A program made the position numbers and the translations under genes. Below, in pieces: positions 11,914 to 20,436 of a stretch of 20,436 nucleotides of DNA. Within the stretch, counting starts at the first letter, position 1, and each line of letters opens with the position of its first letter. A model generated the notes under the pieces. It made no database searches. It worked only from the letters and a program-made list of their open reading frames with translations, and was not told where the DNA came from. Source of the stretch: Armatimonadetes bacterium UBA5352 (GTDB lineage Bacteria > Armatimonadota > Zipacnadia > Zipacnadales > UBA5352); the NCBI GenBank assembly GCA_002411015.1, contig DHPY01000051.1, positions 1 to 20,436 of the forward strand, read 5' to 3'.

Positions 11914-14900
11914 CTAGCGCGCGATCTGCGCCGGGCGCAGGGCCTGTACCCGCTGGCCGTTCTCTGCGACTGCTTCGATCCTGATCAGATAGCTGCCATT
12001 CGGGACGAGTGTGCCTTCCGCGTTGCGCGTATCCCACAGTTGCTCGTTCGATCCGGCGGGCATGGACCGCGCCTGGACAAGCGACCGGACACTGCGGCCG
12101 GCGATGTTGAGGACCTCGATGCTGACGCTGGCGGCGGAGCTGAGGTCGTAGGTGACCATCATTCCACCGGCTGCGGACTGCACCGATGCGGTCCGGATCG
12201 CCAAATTCTCCGCGCCGCGCGGGGAGACCTCCAACTCGAAGTGCCGCAACGCGCCATCGGCGCCGCTCGTGAAGGTGTAGGCGGTCAGCGTGCGTGCATA
12301 CATCCGCTTCCCGCTATCGAGGTCGGTGAGGTAGACCGCCATGTCCGCCGGGACGGCCGACAGATCCGGCAGGGCCACCTCAACCTCTGCGTTCGCAATG
12401 TCGGTCTGGACCGCGAACGGCCAGACCATCGTGGTGGAGCTCTGCGGCCTGATGTCGTGGGCGAGCCGCGCAGAGCCATCAGTGAAGTAGACATCAACCG
12501 ATCCGGGGATCATCGGCGGGTTGTCCACTCGGTAGCCAAGTGCTGCGTCGCCGCTGCCGACGCCCGCTACAGTCGTGAGGTCGGCGCGATTCGCCACGCG
12601 GGCCACGATGTCGATGAGCCAGCCGTTGTCCGGGGCTGCGATGTCCGCGTCAGCGCCGACGAGCATCGCGGAGGCGACGGTGCCGGGAGCCGACATCATG
12701 AGGCTGCCGTCGGCGCCGATAGCCCTGAGCCATGCACCCTCCCACGCTTCGATGTATGTCCGGGCGGAGTTGAAGGCGGCGGCCCTGGTGACCATCCGGT
12801 AGCTCCCAACGCTCGGGTCGTAGATGAACCCGTAGGGCCGCAGCTGGGTGCTGCCCGCGCCCGCGATGTTACCCATCGGCAGCGCGACCTCCCACGGGTT
12901 ACCGACCATGTTCCAGCCGGTGGAGACGCCGACACTGAACGTGCCGACCTCGCCGACCGGATCACCGGGGATCCTCACATTGGTCACTGCCGGGAAGTTC
13001 ACGAAGTACGCGGCTCCAGGTCGCACCTGCAGTTGCGACGAGTTCGGGCTGGTCTGGCCGAAGACGTAGGCCTGTGGGCTGCTCGATGCATCCCAGCGAG
13101 CCACCGCGGCCGTGCCGAAGATATCCACCGCTCGGTTGCTTGACGTCGGCGGTGTTGCAGGCACCGCAACCAGCTGCAGGCCCATCCCGAAGCGTCGCCG
13201 GAACTCGGTGTAGGCGGTGAAGTCGTTGCCTGTGGATGCCGGCGGCACAGTCACGTCAACAGTCGCCGGATCGAAGGCGATGCCCGTCTTGGTCGGCGTG
13301 AGCGTCACCGAGGACGGGGGAACGTTCGTGATGGTGTACTTGCCGGCTTCGTTGGTGACATCGGATCGTGTCCCATCCGAGACCGACACGCCCGAGATCG
13401 GGTTGCCGGCCTTGTCCTTGATTGTGCCGGCGACCGTGTAGGTGATCCGCGTGGCGGTGAAGTCCATGCCGGGCAGGTTGGCGCCCTCCACGTTCGCGGT
13501 CCGCGCCTGCGGAGCGTAGGTGAAGTCCTGGAAGCTGTCGGCATCGGCATCGCGAGTGGGCGTCAGGTTGTAGACGCCGCTCGGTACGCCGGTGATCGTG
13601 TAGTTACCTGAGGAGTCCGTGGTCGCACTGAAGGCGCCATCGCTGACCAGCACTCCCTCGACACCGGAACCGCCGGCGGTGACCCGCCCGGAGATTGTGT
13701 AGCGCCGCAGGGCTCCGGCGAAGTTGATGTTCGCTGCATCCGGCCCGATCGTGACCTGCTGCGTGGCCGGAGCGAAGTCGTACTCCGTGAAGCTCGGGGT
13801 CAGCACGTATGTGCCGGCTGTGAGCGCGCGGAACCGGTAGACGCCGTTTGCGTCCGTGACCGCTGTATTGCCGGCGGTAGAGACCTGGACGCCGGGCATC
13901 GGGCTGCCGGCCTCGTTCGTCACCACGCCGCGGACCTCGAAGGTCGGCTCAACGCCGGTCTTGAAGCTCCAGCCACCGCTTCCGGTGTTGCCGACCGTGT
14001 CGGTGGCCTCCACATGGACTGCGTAGGCGGTGTCGTAGGCAAGTGGTTCGGTTGGCTGGTAGGTCGCGAGGACCTCAGCCTGACCGGCGGCCGCGACGGA
14101 CGCTCCGAAGGTAACCTCGTCACTCACATCGATCCCGTTCACCGTCATGACCACGGTGTCGCTGTCGACGCCGGACTCGCTGTCACGGAGTCTGAACTTG
14201 ATCGCCGTGCCCACAGCCACATCCGTTGCGCCATTCGCGGGGCTGAACTGATCCACGCTGGGCGCGGTGTCGTCTACAGGCGCGTCCTCCTGCGCCGTGA
14301 ACGTGACCATCGCATTCCCGTAGATATCGGCGACATCCACCGCGAAGTTGACCTGGCGGTTGTAGCCCCAGCCGCCCGGCGCCGTGTAGGTGACGTTCAC
14401 GTGCTTGATGTCACTGTCATTGACTACCGCGCTGCCGGTCACGTCTGCACCGTCCACCCGGAGAGCCAGGGCGCCGGCATCTACGCCTGAGAGATCGGTG
14501 AGGTCGAACGCCACTTTGCCGGCCGCCGCATCATACTGCCAGTTCACAAGCTGCGGGGGCAGCGTGTCCGTTGGCGTGAGGCGCTTCGCGACCACCGTCG
14601 CGTTCTCGTTGGGCACCTCGTCAATCACCGTGACCGCGAAGTAGACGTCGCTGCCGACGACCAGGTCGCCGACGACACAGGACTGAGTGCCTGCAGGTAC
14701 GGTATCCACGAGCGTCGCACTCGAGATGTTCGTGAAGGCGCTGCTGCTCTGCCAGACGCGGTACTCGAGCACGTCGGGCTGGTTGTGTGGCTGCGCGCCC
14801 TCAACGTATGGGTTCCAGTCAACCGTCGCCGACAGGCCATCGGGGCTGGATGTGACGGACAGCTCGTCAGCCGCGATCGTGTTCGGCGCGATGGTGTCGG

Positions 14901-17900
14901 TCATGCGGGCCGTGGCGCTGACGGCGCTTCCGCCAACGGCGGCCTCGGCCGGATCAGCCCAGGTCGCCGTGACCATCCGCCCGACCGGCCCGGAGATCAC
15001 GTTCAGGTATCCGTCGCCCACGGCGCCGCTGCGGCCGAGGGTCCTCACGAAGCCCCTGAAGACCGCGTTGTTGTTACCGGTCTCAGTGAGTGTGGCGGTC
15101 TCGCTGTCGCCACCCTCCTCGCTGGCTCTCACAACGATGGTATCGGGAGCGCCGGGCTTCTGGTTCCTGTCAGGATCAGTGACCTCGATGTAGAGCCGGT
15201 CGCCCTCCTCGTAGGCACTGGTATCCGCCCATGCGCTGTTGGCGAGGCGGATGACTCCAAGGGTATGCACCACCGGACCCGGGATAGTGGTCGGGGCCGC
15301 CGGGTGCCGCACAAGGGTGCCGTCGATGTAGTAGTGATGTACGTAGCCTCCGAGGCCAAGCGCGGGATTATCGCCGCGGATGCTGGCGAGGTAGGTGACG
15401 CCGTCGCGGTAGGCGCTGGTGTCGTTGGGATCACGCGCCATCACGAGGTTGATGGAGCCCGGGCCCACGTCGACCATGATGTTGCCGATCGGAGGATCGT
15501 TGTCGGCATCCGTGTAGACCACGCTGAACTCATAGGTGGTGGTCAGATGGCCCAGGGCGGGCGTGACCTGGCCCGCGGAGAGGACGGGCGTCGCGTTGTT
15601 GGTGTTGACCTTGAAGTACTGCACGAGGCTCCACGGCGACTGCGCGCCGTGACTGTCCACGGTGCGTATCCGCCAGTACCAGGTGGTCATATCGCTCAGG
15701 TCGTCGGTCGGCACCAGTTGCGTGAGGCCGGGCGTCGTGGTGCTGTACCGGTAGTCGATCCTGCTGAAGGTCCCGTCCGTGCTGAGCTCCAGGATGTAGA
15801 TCAGCGTGCCCGGGCCGTCCGTCTGCTGGCACGCCGGTGACGGGTAGTCTGGATCAAGGCCGGCATTCCAGTTCAGCGGCGGGCGCTGCATATCGGTCTC
15901 CTCGCCGTTGTTCGGGCGCAGCCCGGAGGCGGGCGCGGCGGGAGACTCGTTCTGCGTATTCACCCAGAACATCTGATTTGGGGTCCAGTCGGATTCGGCC
16001 CCGGTGCTGTCGATCGTGCGAACGCGGTACCAGTAGACCTTGTTCTCAACGAGGTCAAGGCCGAGGGTGGCGCTCGTCTGGCCACCTGGCGTGATGACGT
16101 CGTAGGTGAGCGGGAGGGCAGCCCAGTCAGTGCTGGTATTCACCTGCACCTGGTAGCGCAGGACATCGACGGTGTCGGACGGGTCAATATCCGAGCCCGG
16201 GTTCCATGAGAGTGTAGGCCTCAGGGAGAAGACCGGCGCTCCGCCGGTCGGGCTGAAGCCGTTCGGGGGCGGTGTCGGCGGGTTGTTGCCGATGACCTCG
16301 AAGTTCTGCACCACTGACCATGCAGAGAGCGCGCCGAGCGGGTCGCGGGCGCGGACCCGCCAGTACCAGGTGCCACGAGAGAGCGCGCTCGTGACCGCCG
16401 CAGATGGTACCCCGGCGCCGGTCTGGAGCGTGTATGGCGGGTCGGTGAAGGTCGGCTCAGTGTCAAGCTGCACGATGTAGATCAGAGACGCCGGAGTGTC
16501 AGCCGGGTCGGGATCGTCACTGGGATCCCACTTGATGGTCGGCAGTTGCTGCGGCGTCGGCACCCCCTCCGCGGGGCTGAAGCCGGAGGCGGGCGCGGTT
16601 GGCGGATCGTTGGTCTCGTTCACGTAGAAGCTATGCGACGATGACCAGTCGGAGGTGAGGCCCTGCGAGTCTACGGTGCGGACGCGCCACCAGAAGTGAC
16701 CGTTTTCCGCAAGGTCAGGGCTCACCGTAATCTCAGTTACGCCGGCGGCCGTGGTGGCAGTCGGCGGAGCGAAGATGTTGGCATCGGACCAGTCGTTGTT
16801 ATCGTCGAGCTGCACCTCGTAGTGCAGGGTGGCGGGGACGTCGGCGGCGTCCGGATCGGTGCCCGCGTTCCAGCTCAGCGTAGGACTCGGGCTGCCCACC
16901 TCCACGTCACCGGATGGTATGAACCCGGCCGTGGGCGGATTGGGGGCATGGTTCGGCACCACGCGGAACTGCAGCGGCTGCGCGAGTCCGAGAGCCTGGG
17001 TGCTCCACTGGGAGATGCCGCCCTGCCGGTCCACCGTGCGGACGCGCCAGTAGTAGGTGGTGCCGACCGCGAGCGGGGTCACTATCTGGTACTGTGACTG
17101 CCCGTCGGGCGTTCGCTCGTTCACGACCGGGCTGGTGAAGCCGCTGTTGACGTCGAGCTGCACATCGTACGCGAGCGTGACGGGCGTATCAGCCGCGTCC
17201 TGGTCTACGCCGTCGGGCCAGTTGATGAGTGGCGTTTGCGTGTTCACGTCGCCCGTCGGCACGAAGGCCGCAAGCGATGGTGACGCCCAGTAGGGCGCGT
17301 GGTTCGTATCCACGTAGAACGCGGTGGTCTTGGCGAATGGATCCGCCCCAGCGTAGGTCCACGCCGACACGGCGGCGTCATCGTCGATTGTTCGGACGCG
17401 GTAGTAGTAGATCGTCTGGTTGGCCAGCGCACTCCCGGCAGGCACATCCACGTAGGCCTGGCCGAGGTTGCTGTTCAGTGTCCGGACGACCGTCGTGAAC
17501 AGTCTGTCCGTCGCGATCTCCACGGTGTACTTGAGCTTGGCGGCCGTGTCGGTCGCATTCGGATCAAGCGCATCGGATCCCGTCCAACTGATCCGCGGAG
17601 TGGTGTCATCGGTCACCGTGAGATTCGCCAGCGTATTGTTCGCCGGGTAGTTCGGTGACGCCGGGCTGAAGCCCGCAGTGGGCGGAAGCGGCGGGTCGTT
17701 GATGGTCGGGCCATCGTAGGTGGTCGGAGTCGCGCCCACCGCGGGATCTCTTGCGCCGAGGCCAGGGATGTCGGTGGCGGTGAAGTAGAAGGTGTGATGC
17801 CCGTCGCCGATCTCCTTCTGCCCCGGGTTGACCGCATACGTCGTGATGGTGAACCGTTCACCGTTGGTGTAGGCGCCGTCGCCAAGCTCGCCTGGCGCCG

Positions 17901-20436
17901 ATGTATCGCGCTCCATGTCGAACTGCTTGAGAGTAGCGCCCGTCTGGCTCGTGTTGAGCACATTGAGCGTGACCTTGGTAGGCGCATGGCCGTCGGGATC
18001 AGTGTAGAGCACCGTGAAGACGTACGGCTTCGGCGTCGTGCCATCGCGCTCGGTGCCGCTGGCAGGCTCCACCGCACCGCCGCTGAGGATGGGCGCGCTG
18101 TTGACGTGGACGATTGGGCCGGGATACTGCTCCGGTGCCGCCACCGGCAGGCGAGTTACATCAAGCCCGTCCGCCGCCATGAAGTAGTACCGGTGGTTCT
18201 GGCTGACGGAGAGTTGGTTCGTCGAGTAGCGGTAGACCTTGCCGTCAGTCATGTCGAGGTCCGCCGCGTCGTACGGGGTCATGGTGAACTCGACATTGTC
18301 GATGTAGACCCGCACATACTCCGGCGGATTCCCACGCACCCCGGCGTAGTCATCCCGGTCGGTGTAGACCAGCCAGTAGTTGTAGGTGTCTGAGTCAAGG
18401 CCTGACGGCGGGTCGAGTTCGGCGCGTGCCTCGAAGGCTGCCCCGACAATGAAGCCGTCGTCGTTGGGATTGCTCCCCGGGGCCAGGGTGATGGTGTTGG
18501 TGGCAGGATTGTGGCTCTGGGCCCGGTAGCTCTTCGTTCCGAAGTCAACGACCGTCACCGGATCGGTGCCGATCTCGCTGCCTGCGACCTCATTGTAGGT
18601 CAGGATGTTGGTCGCGGTGTAGGCGCTGACTGTGCCATTGCCGACGACGAAGCCAAGCTCGGGCGCCTGGTTCGGGGCGATGTCCGGGCCCTTGGCGGGC
18701 GTGGTCACGGTGGTCCCAAGTCCATCAGGGGTCAGCGGGCCGAAGTAGATGGCTTCGCCACCCGTCTCACCGTACTGCGAGCCGTACCAGAGGCTCCCAT
18801 CGTTGGCCTGAGCGACGATGCCGTAGCTGGCCACCGACGCGCCATCGGCATCCAGATAGATCGGCGTGTTCGTGCGATATTCCACGCCATCTGCGTAGAC
18901 GCTGTCGGCGGGATTGACCTTCTGCATGTTGTAGACCGCGAGCGAGGCGCCGCGCAGGAGGCCTATCCGCAGGACCGATGGCGGGTTGTTCTCAAGGTCG
19001 GTGTAGGTGACGTTGGCGTAGAACGCCGTCGCGGGCGTGCCGTCAGGATCGCTCGTATTGAAGCCGCCGGACAGGTAGTAGTGGCCATCGGCGCCTGCCA
19101 GCCGGTGCTGGAAGATGCGGAAGGTGTTGCCGGCGCTGACCCCGTCCAGGTCCGGCTTGCCGGAAGACGCGTTGTCCGGCCACGGCCCGGGCTTCAGCTT
19201 GATGGTGCTCTCGTCGTTCCCCTCAATCTCATACACATAACTGGTTGCGGAGCCGGTCAGGATCTCGACATACATGTCCGTGAGGGCGTTGTCGGCGTAG
19301 TTCGGAAGGCCCTCGGGCCGAGTGTAGCTCAGTGACTCGCTGGTGCGCCCCGAGACCCTGTCGGCGGCGGGCGACTCGAAGAAGAAGCGAGCAAGCTGGG
19401 GCGGCGTGTTGCGGATGATCTCCGGGCCCTCGTAGAAGCCCACTGCGGGAGCGCGCACCATCTCGCCTTCGACCTTATAGTCCGCAGGTGTCGGTGCCGA
19501 TGAGTTCATCAGGTACTGCTGCCAGTTGATCCAGTAGGCCCAGTTGTCCCAGAACTCGCAGTAGTAGCGGTGCATGCCCGGGTCGAGCTGGACCCCACTG
19601 CGCGCGGTGCTGTAGTTGTACCGCACGCCGGCGCGGTAGTTCGTGTTCAGGTCAACCGGGCTTGTCGGGTCCATGGTAGCTGTGAACCAGACGCGGAAGG
19701 TATCACCGACACTAAGGCCGGTAGCGTTCTTGACGGTTATCGTGTTACCGGCATTGCTGGAGATCGCCCAGGCGGGGTTGGAGTCGAACGCCGGGCCGCG
19801 GCGCACCTGCATCTCGACGAGTTCGTTGTCCGCGAACGGGTCGGCGGCGCTGTAGGTGATCACGTTGCCGCCGATCCCGCTGATCGTGCACACGTTGGAG
19901 TCGCCGGAGTAGTCGATGTGGACGAGGCTCTTGAACGGCGGGTCGCCCTTGTGCGCAGCGTCCAGCGTCCGCCCATCCTCATCGGCGTATGTCACGGCGA
20001 AGGTAAAGTCTGAGCCGACTGGTGCCGATGCCGGAAGTACAGAGGCGTTCGAGAGCTGGGGCCTGGTGTTCACGCGGAACCAGTAGTAGTCGTTGTTGCC
20101 CCTGGTGACGCCCGGCTGGCCGGGGTCGTCCGGCGGTCGCCAGCCGGACGGGATGTCGGCCGCGTTCGGACGGTTCGGGTAGATCGTAACGCCCTTGCCA
20201 TCACTGGCCTTGAAGTAGTAGCGGTAGTCTCCCGGGCCGCCAAGCTCGTTGGCGCTGCGGGTGAACGAGTAGACGACGCCCTCCTTGAAGTTCCATGCAG
20301 TCGGGTCAGCCTTCTGCATCGAGAAGGCCTGCCAGCCGCCGATCGGCGTTCCGGAGGCGTTGACCTTCTGGAGGAACACCTGGATGTACTGGGGTGCGAA
20401 GTTATCCGACTGCCAGTAGTTGATGCGGAACACGAA
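11914..20436 (-). CDS. Giant modular extracellular protein, N-terminus outside window
   Basis: The frame is open from the window edge to TAG at 11914, over 2,839 codons, and lacks its start. Residues are counted from the right edge. Up to ~910 there are long modules with YTDxD strands and HxYYFxAxDG endings, three holding an extra NTIT...VGxxF insert. Six FN3-like modules follow (about 912-1611), ending in YYWRVRTVDSxG and SxWS. Next are another YTD module, a Y-x2-GD-x-LYIEVTDPD module with a TLTETGNNNAVF strand, FN3-like and Big_5-like Ig domains (SPANGATDVAVGT), and three CarboxypepD_reg domains. The C-terminal ~430 residues hold a GWNMVGNPW region and a FlgD-like Ig domain (NGSYLIRIEAVAENG). 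No enzyme motif, LPXTG or transmembrane anchor is visible at the end. It is probably a secreted adhesin, scaffold or glycan-binding surface protein. Function is not assigned. Confidence 0.85.
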   Translation of the reverse strand, partial: FVFRINYWQSDNFAPQYIQVFLQKVNASGTPIGGWQAFSMQKADPTAWNFKEGVVYSFTRSANELGGPGDYRYYFKASDGKGVTIYPNRPNAADIPSGWRPPDDPGQPGVTRGNNDYYWFRVNTRPQLSNASVLPASAPVGSDFTFAVTYADEDGRTLDAAHKGDPPFKSLVHIDYSGDSNVCTISGIGGNVITYSAADPFADNELVEMQVRRGPAFDSNPAWAISSNAGNTITVKNATGLSVGDTFRVWFTATMDPTSPVDLNTNYRAGVRYNYSTARSGVQLDPGMHRYYCEFWDNWAYWINWQQYLMNSSAPTPADYKVEGEMVRAPAVGFYEGPEIIRNTPPQLARFFFESPAADRVSGRTSESLSYTRPEGLPNYADNALTDMYVEILTGSATSYVYEIEGNDESTIKLKPGPWPDNASSGKPDLDGVSAGNTFRIFQHRLAGADGHYYLSGGFNTSDPDGTPATAFYANVTYTDLENNPPSVLRIGLLRGASLAVYNMQKVNPADSVYADGVEYRTNTPIYLDADGASVASYGIVAQANDGSLWYGSQYGETGGEAIYFGPLTPDGLGTTVTTPAKGPDIAPNQAPELGFVVGNGTVSAYTATNILTYNEVAGSEIGTDPVTVVDFGTKSYRAQSHNPATNTITLAPGSNPNDDGFIVGAAFEARAELDPPSGLDSDTYNYWLVYTDRDDYAGVRGNPPEYVRVYIDNVEFTMTPYDAADLDMTDGKVYRYSTNQLSVSQNHRYYFMAADGLDVTRLPVAAPEQYPGPIVHVNSAPILSGGAVEPASGTERDGTTPKPYVFTVLYTDPDGHAPTKVTLNVLNTSQTGATLKQFDMERDTSAPGELGDGAYTNGERFTITTYAVNPGQKEIGDGHHTFYFTATDIPGLGARDPAVGATPTTYDGPTINDPPLPPTAGFSPASPNYPANNTLANLTVTDDTTPRISWTGSDALDPNATDTAAKLKYTVEIATDRLFTTVVRTLNSNLGQAYVDVPAGSALANQTIYYYRVRTIDDDAAVSAWTYAGADPFAKTTAFYVDTNHAPYWASPSLAAFVPTGDVNTQTPLINWPDGVDQDAADTPVTLAYDVQLDVNSGFTSPVVNERTPDGQSQYQIVTPLAVGTTYYWRVRTVDRQGGISQWSTQALGLAQPLQFRVVPNHAPNPPTAGFIPSGDVEVGSPSPTLSWNAGTDPDAADVPATLHYEVQLDDNNDWSDANIFAPPTATTAAGVTEITVSPDLAENGHFWWRVRTVDSQGLTSDWSSSHSFYVNETNDPPTAPASGFSPAEGVPTPQQLPTIKWDPSDDPDPADTPASLIYIVQLDTEPTFTDPPYTLQTGAGVPSAAVTSALSRGTWYWRVRARDPLGALSAWSVVQNFEVIGNNPPTPPPNGFSPTGGAPVFSLRPTLSWNPGSDIDPSDTVDVLRYQVQVNTSTDWAALPLTYDVITPGGQTSATLGLDLVENKVYWYRVRTIDSTGAESDWTPNQMFWVNTQNESPAAPASGLRPNNGEETDMQRPPLNWNAGLDPDYPSPACQQTDGPGTLIYILELSTDGTFSRIDYRYSTTTPGLTQLVPTDDLSDMTTWYWRIRTVDSHGAQSPWSLVQYFKVNTNNATPVLSAGQVTPALGHLTTTYEFSVVYTDADNDPPIGNIMVDVGPGSINLVMARDPNDTSAYRDGVTYLASIRGDNPALGLGGYVHHYYIDGTLVRHPAAPTTIPGPVVHTLGVIRLANSAWADTSAYEEGDRLYIEVTDPDRNQKPGAPDTIVVRASEEGGDSETATLTETGNNNAVFRGFVRTLGRSGAVGDGYLNVISGPVGRMVTATWADPAEAAVGGSAVSATARMTDTIAPNTIAADELSVTSSPDGLSATVDWNPYVEGAQPHNQPDVLEYRVWQSSSAFTNISSATLVDTVPAGTQSCVVGDLVVGSDVYFAVTVIDEVPNENATVVAKRLTPTDTLPPQLVNWQYDAAAGKVAFDLTDLSGVDAGALALRVDGADVTGSAVVNDSDIKHVNVTYTAPGGWGYNRQVNFAVDVADIYGNAMVTFTAQEDAPVDDTAPSVDQFSPANGATDVAVGTAIKFRLRDSESGVDSDTVVMTVNGIDVSDEVTFGASVAAAGQAEVLATYQPTEPLAYDTAYAVHVEATDTVGNTGSGGWSFKTGVEPTFEVRGVVTNEAGSPMPGVQVSTAGNTAVTDANGVYRFRALTAGTYVLTPSFTEYDFAPATQQVTIGPDAANINFAGALRRYTISGRVTAGGSGVEGVLVSDGAFSATTDSSGNYTITGVPSGVYNLTPTRDADADSFQDFTYAPQARTANVEGANLPGMDFTATRITYTVAGTIKDKAGNPISGVSVSDGTRSDVTNEAGKYTITNVPPSSVTLTPTKTGIAFDPATVDVTVPPASTGNDFTAYTEFRRRFGMGLQLVAVPATPPTSSNRAVDIFGTAAVARWDASSSPQAYVFGQTSPNSSQLQVRPGAAYFVNFPAVTNVRIPGDPVGEVGTFSVGVSTGWNMVGNPWEVALPMGNIAGAGSTQLRPYGFIYDPSVGSYRMVTRAAAFNSARTYIEAWEGAWLRAIGADGSLMMSAPGTVASAMLVGADADIAAPDNGWLIDIVARVANRADLTTVAGVGSGDAALGYRVDNPPMIPGSVDVYFTDGSARLAHDIRPQSSTTMVWPFAVQTDIANAEVEVALPDLSAVPADMAVYLTDLDSGKRMYARTLTAYTFTSGADGALRHFELEVSPRGAENLAIRTASVQSAAGGMMVTYDLSSAASVSIEVLNIAGRSVRSLVQARSMPAGSNEQLWDTRNAEGTLVPNGSYLIRIEAVAENGQRVQALRPAQIAR
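13215..13942 (-). repeat. Three tandem carboxypeptidase-regulatory-like domains in the giant protein
   Basis: Three successive domains begin FEVRGVVTNEAGSPMPGV, YTISGRVTAGGSGVEGV and YTVAGTIKDKAGNPISGV. Each carries the TD/TN-x2-G-x-Y-x-(F/I) turn typical of CarboxypepD_reg/Cna_B-like beta-sandwiches. The middle one holds an acidic insert, DADADSFQDF, that could bind calcium. Such domains usually act as rigid spacers or stabilisers on secreted proteins. Confidence 0.75.
15602..17700 (-). repeat. Array of six FN3-like modules in the giant protein
   Basis: Six modules of about 110-130 residues share the same layout: an (N)xPPxxPxxGFxPxxG linker, a PTLSWNPGxDPD segment, an LxYxVQLDT strand, then YYWRVRTVDSxGxxSxWS and a closing FxVN. 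An acidic D-x-D-x2-D-like cluster recurs near the same place in each (for example TDPDAAD and DDPDPAD). The protein copies are diverged and not near-identical at DNA level, so this is an old duplication array. Confidence 0.75.

Noticed and set aside
15602..17700. CRISPR-like or satellite repeat interpretation of the periodic pattern
   Set aside because: The period follows diverged protein modules of about 110-130 codons within one open frame; there are no short identical repeats with unique spacers.
11914..20436. A glycosidase, protease or lyase catalytic domain in the giant protein
   Set aside because: I found only beta-sandwich-type repeats and no convincing catalytic motif in the visible part; an enzyme domain could still lie in the missing N-terminus.
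1..20436. Mobile element, prophage, tRNA or rRNA
   Set aside because: No transposase, integrase, phage structural gene, terminal inverted repeat, tRNA cloverleaf or rRNA signature was noticed on either strand by reading; short tRNAs could be confirmed absent only with a dedicated scan.

Overview
The window is GC-rich, densely packed bacterial DNA. Coding runs mostly on the minus strand, genes overlap or abut, and there are only two plus-strand genes. No rRNA, tRNA, CRISPR array, transposase or integrase was recognised. The mix is an acetogen-type methyl-branch cluster, a hexulose-phosphate synthase/RraA fusion, a pectin-oligomer lyase, a CE7 esterase, a secreted beta-propeller and a giant modular surface protein with a FlgD-like C-terminus. 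This would fit an uncultivated, polysaccharide-degrading bacterium of the Armatimonadota or a similar candidate phylum. That assignment is a tentative guess from gene content; no marker gene is present.

Left block (1-5041, all minus). Transcription enters at 5041 from an extended -10 promoter near 5130. It passes through a fused 3-hexulose-6-phosphate synthase/RraA-like protein, a ketopantoate-reductase-family enzyme, a methyl-H4folate:corrinoid methyltransferase (AcsE type), MetV and MetF. These five genes touch or overlap at every junction, so they form a translationally coupled one-carbon operon. After a 129-nt gap containing a tandem 62-nt-period repeat comes the start of a membrane-anchored protein of unknown function, cut by the window edge.

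Middle block (5259-10175). A plus-strand nucleoside hydrolase with a variant metal-binding loop overlaps tail-to-tail with a minus-strand operon: extended dihydropteroate synthase (folP), 5-formyl-H4folate cyclo-ligase, then a PL22 oligogalacturonate lyase. The folP promoter carries a perfect TATAAT, and a dyad overlaps its -35 region. The same divergent region serves a plus-strand CE7 acetyl esterase.

Right block (10192-20436, all minus). A giant extracellular protein (at least 2,839 codons, N-terminus outside the window) is followed by a small lipoprotein carrying the same fold as three of the giant's domains. Then come a strong hairpin and a secreted eight-repeat PQQ-like beta-propeller.

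How the parts could work together (inference): HPS binds or releases formaldehyde, MetF/MetV reduce methylene-H4folate to methyl-H4folate, and AcsE moves the methyl group to a corrinoid protein not encoded here. FolP and the cyclo-ligase supply and recycle the folate carrier. Pectin breakdown (PL22 lyase, CE7 esterase, large surface protein) could be one source of methanol and acetate feeding this one-carbon network. The CFeSP subunits, ACS, corrinoid proteins, 6-phospho-3-hexuloisomerase and methanol oxidation genes are all absent from the window, so that link remains a hypothesis.
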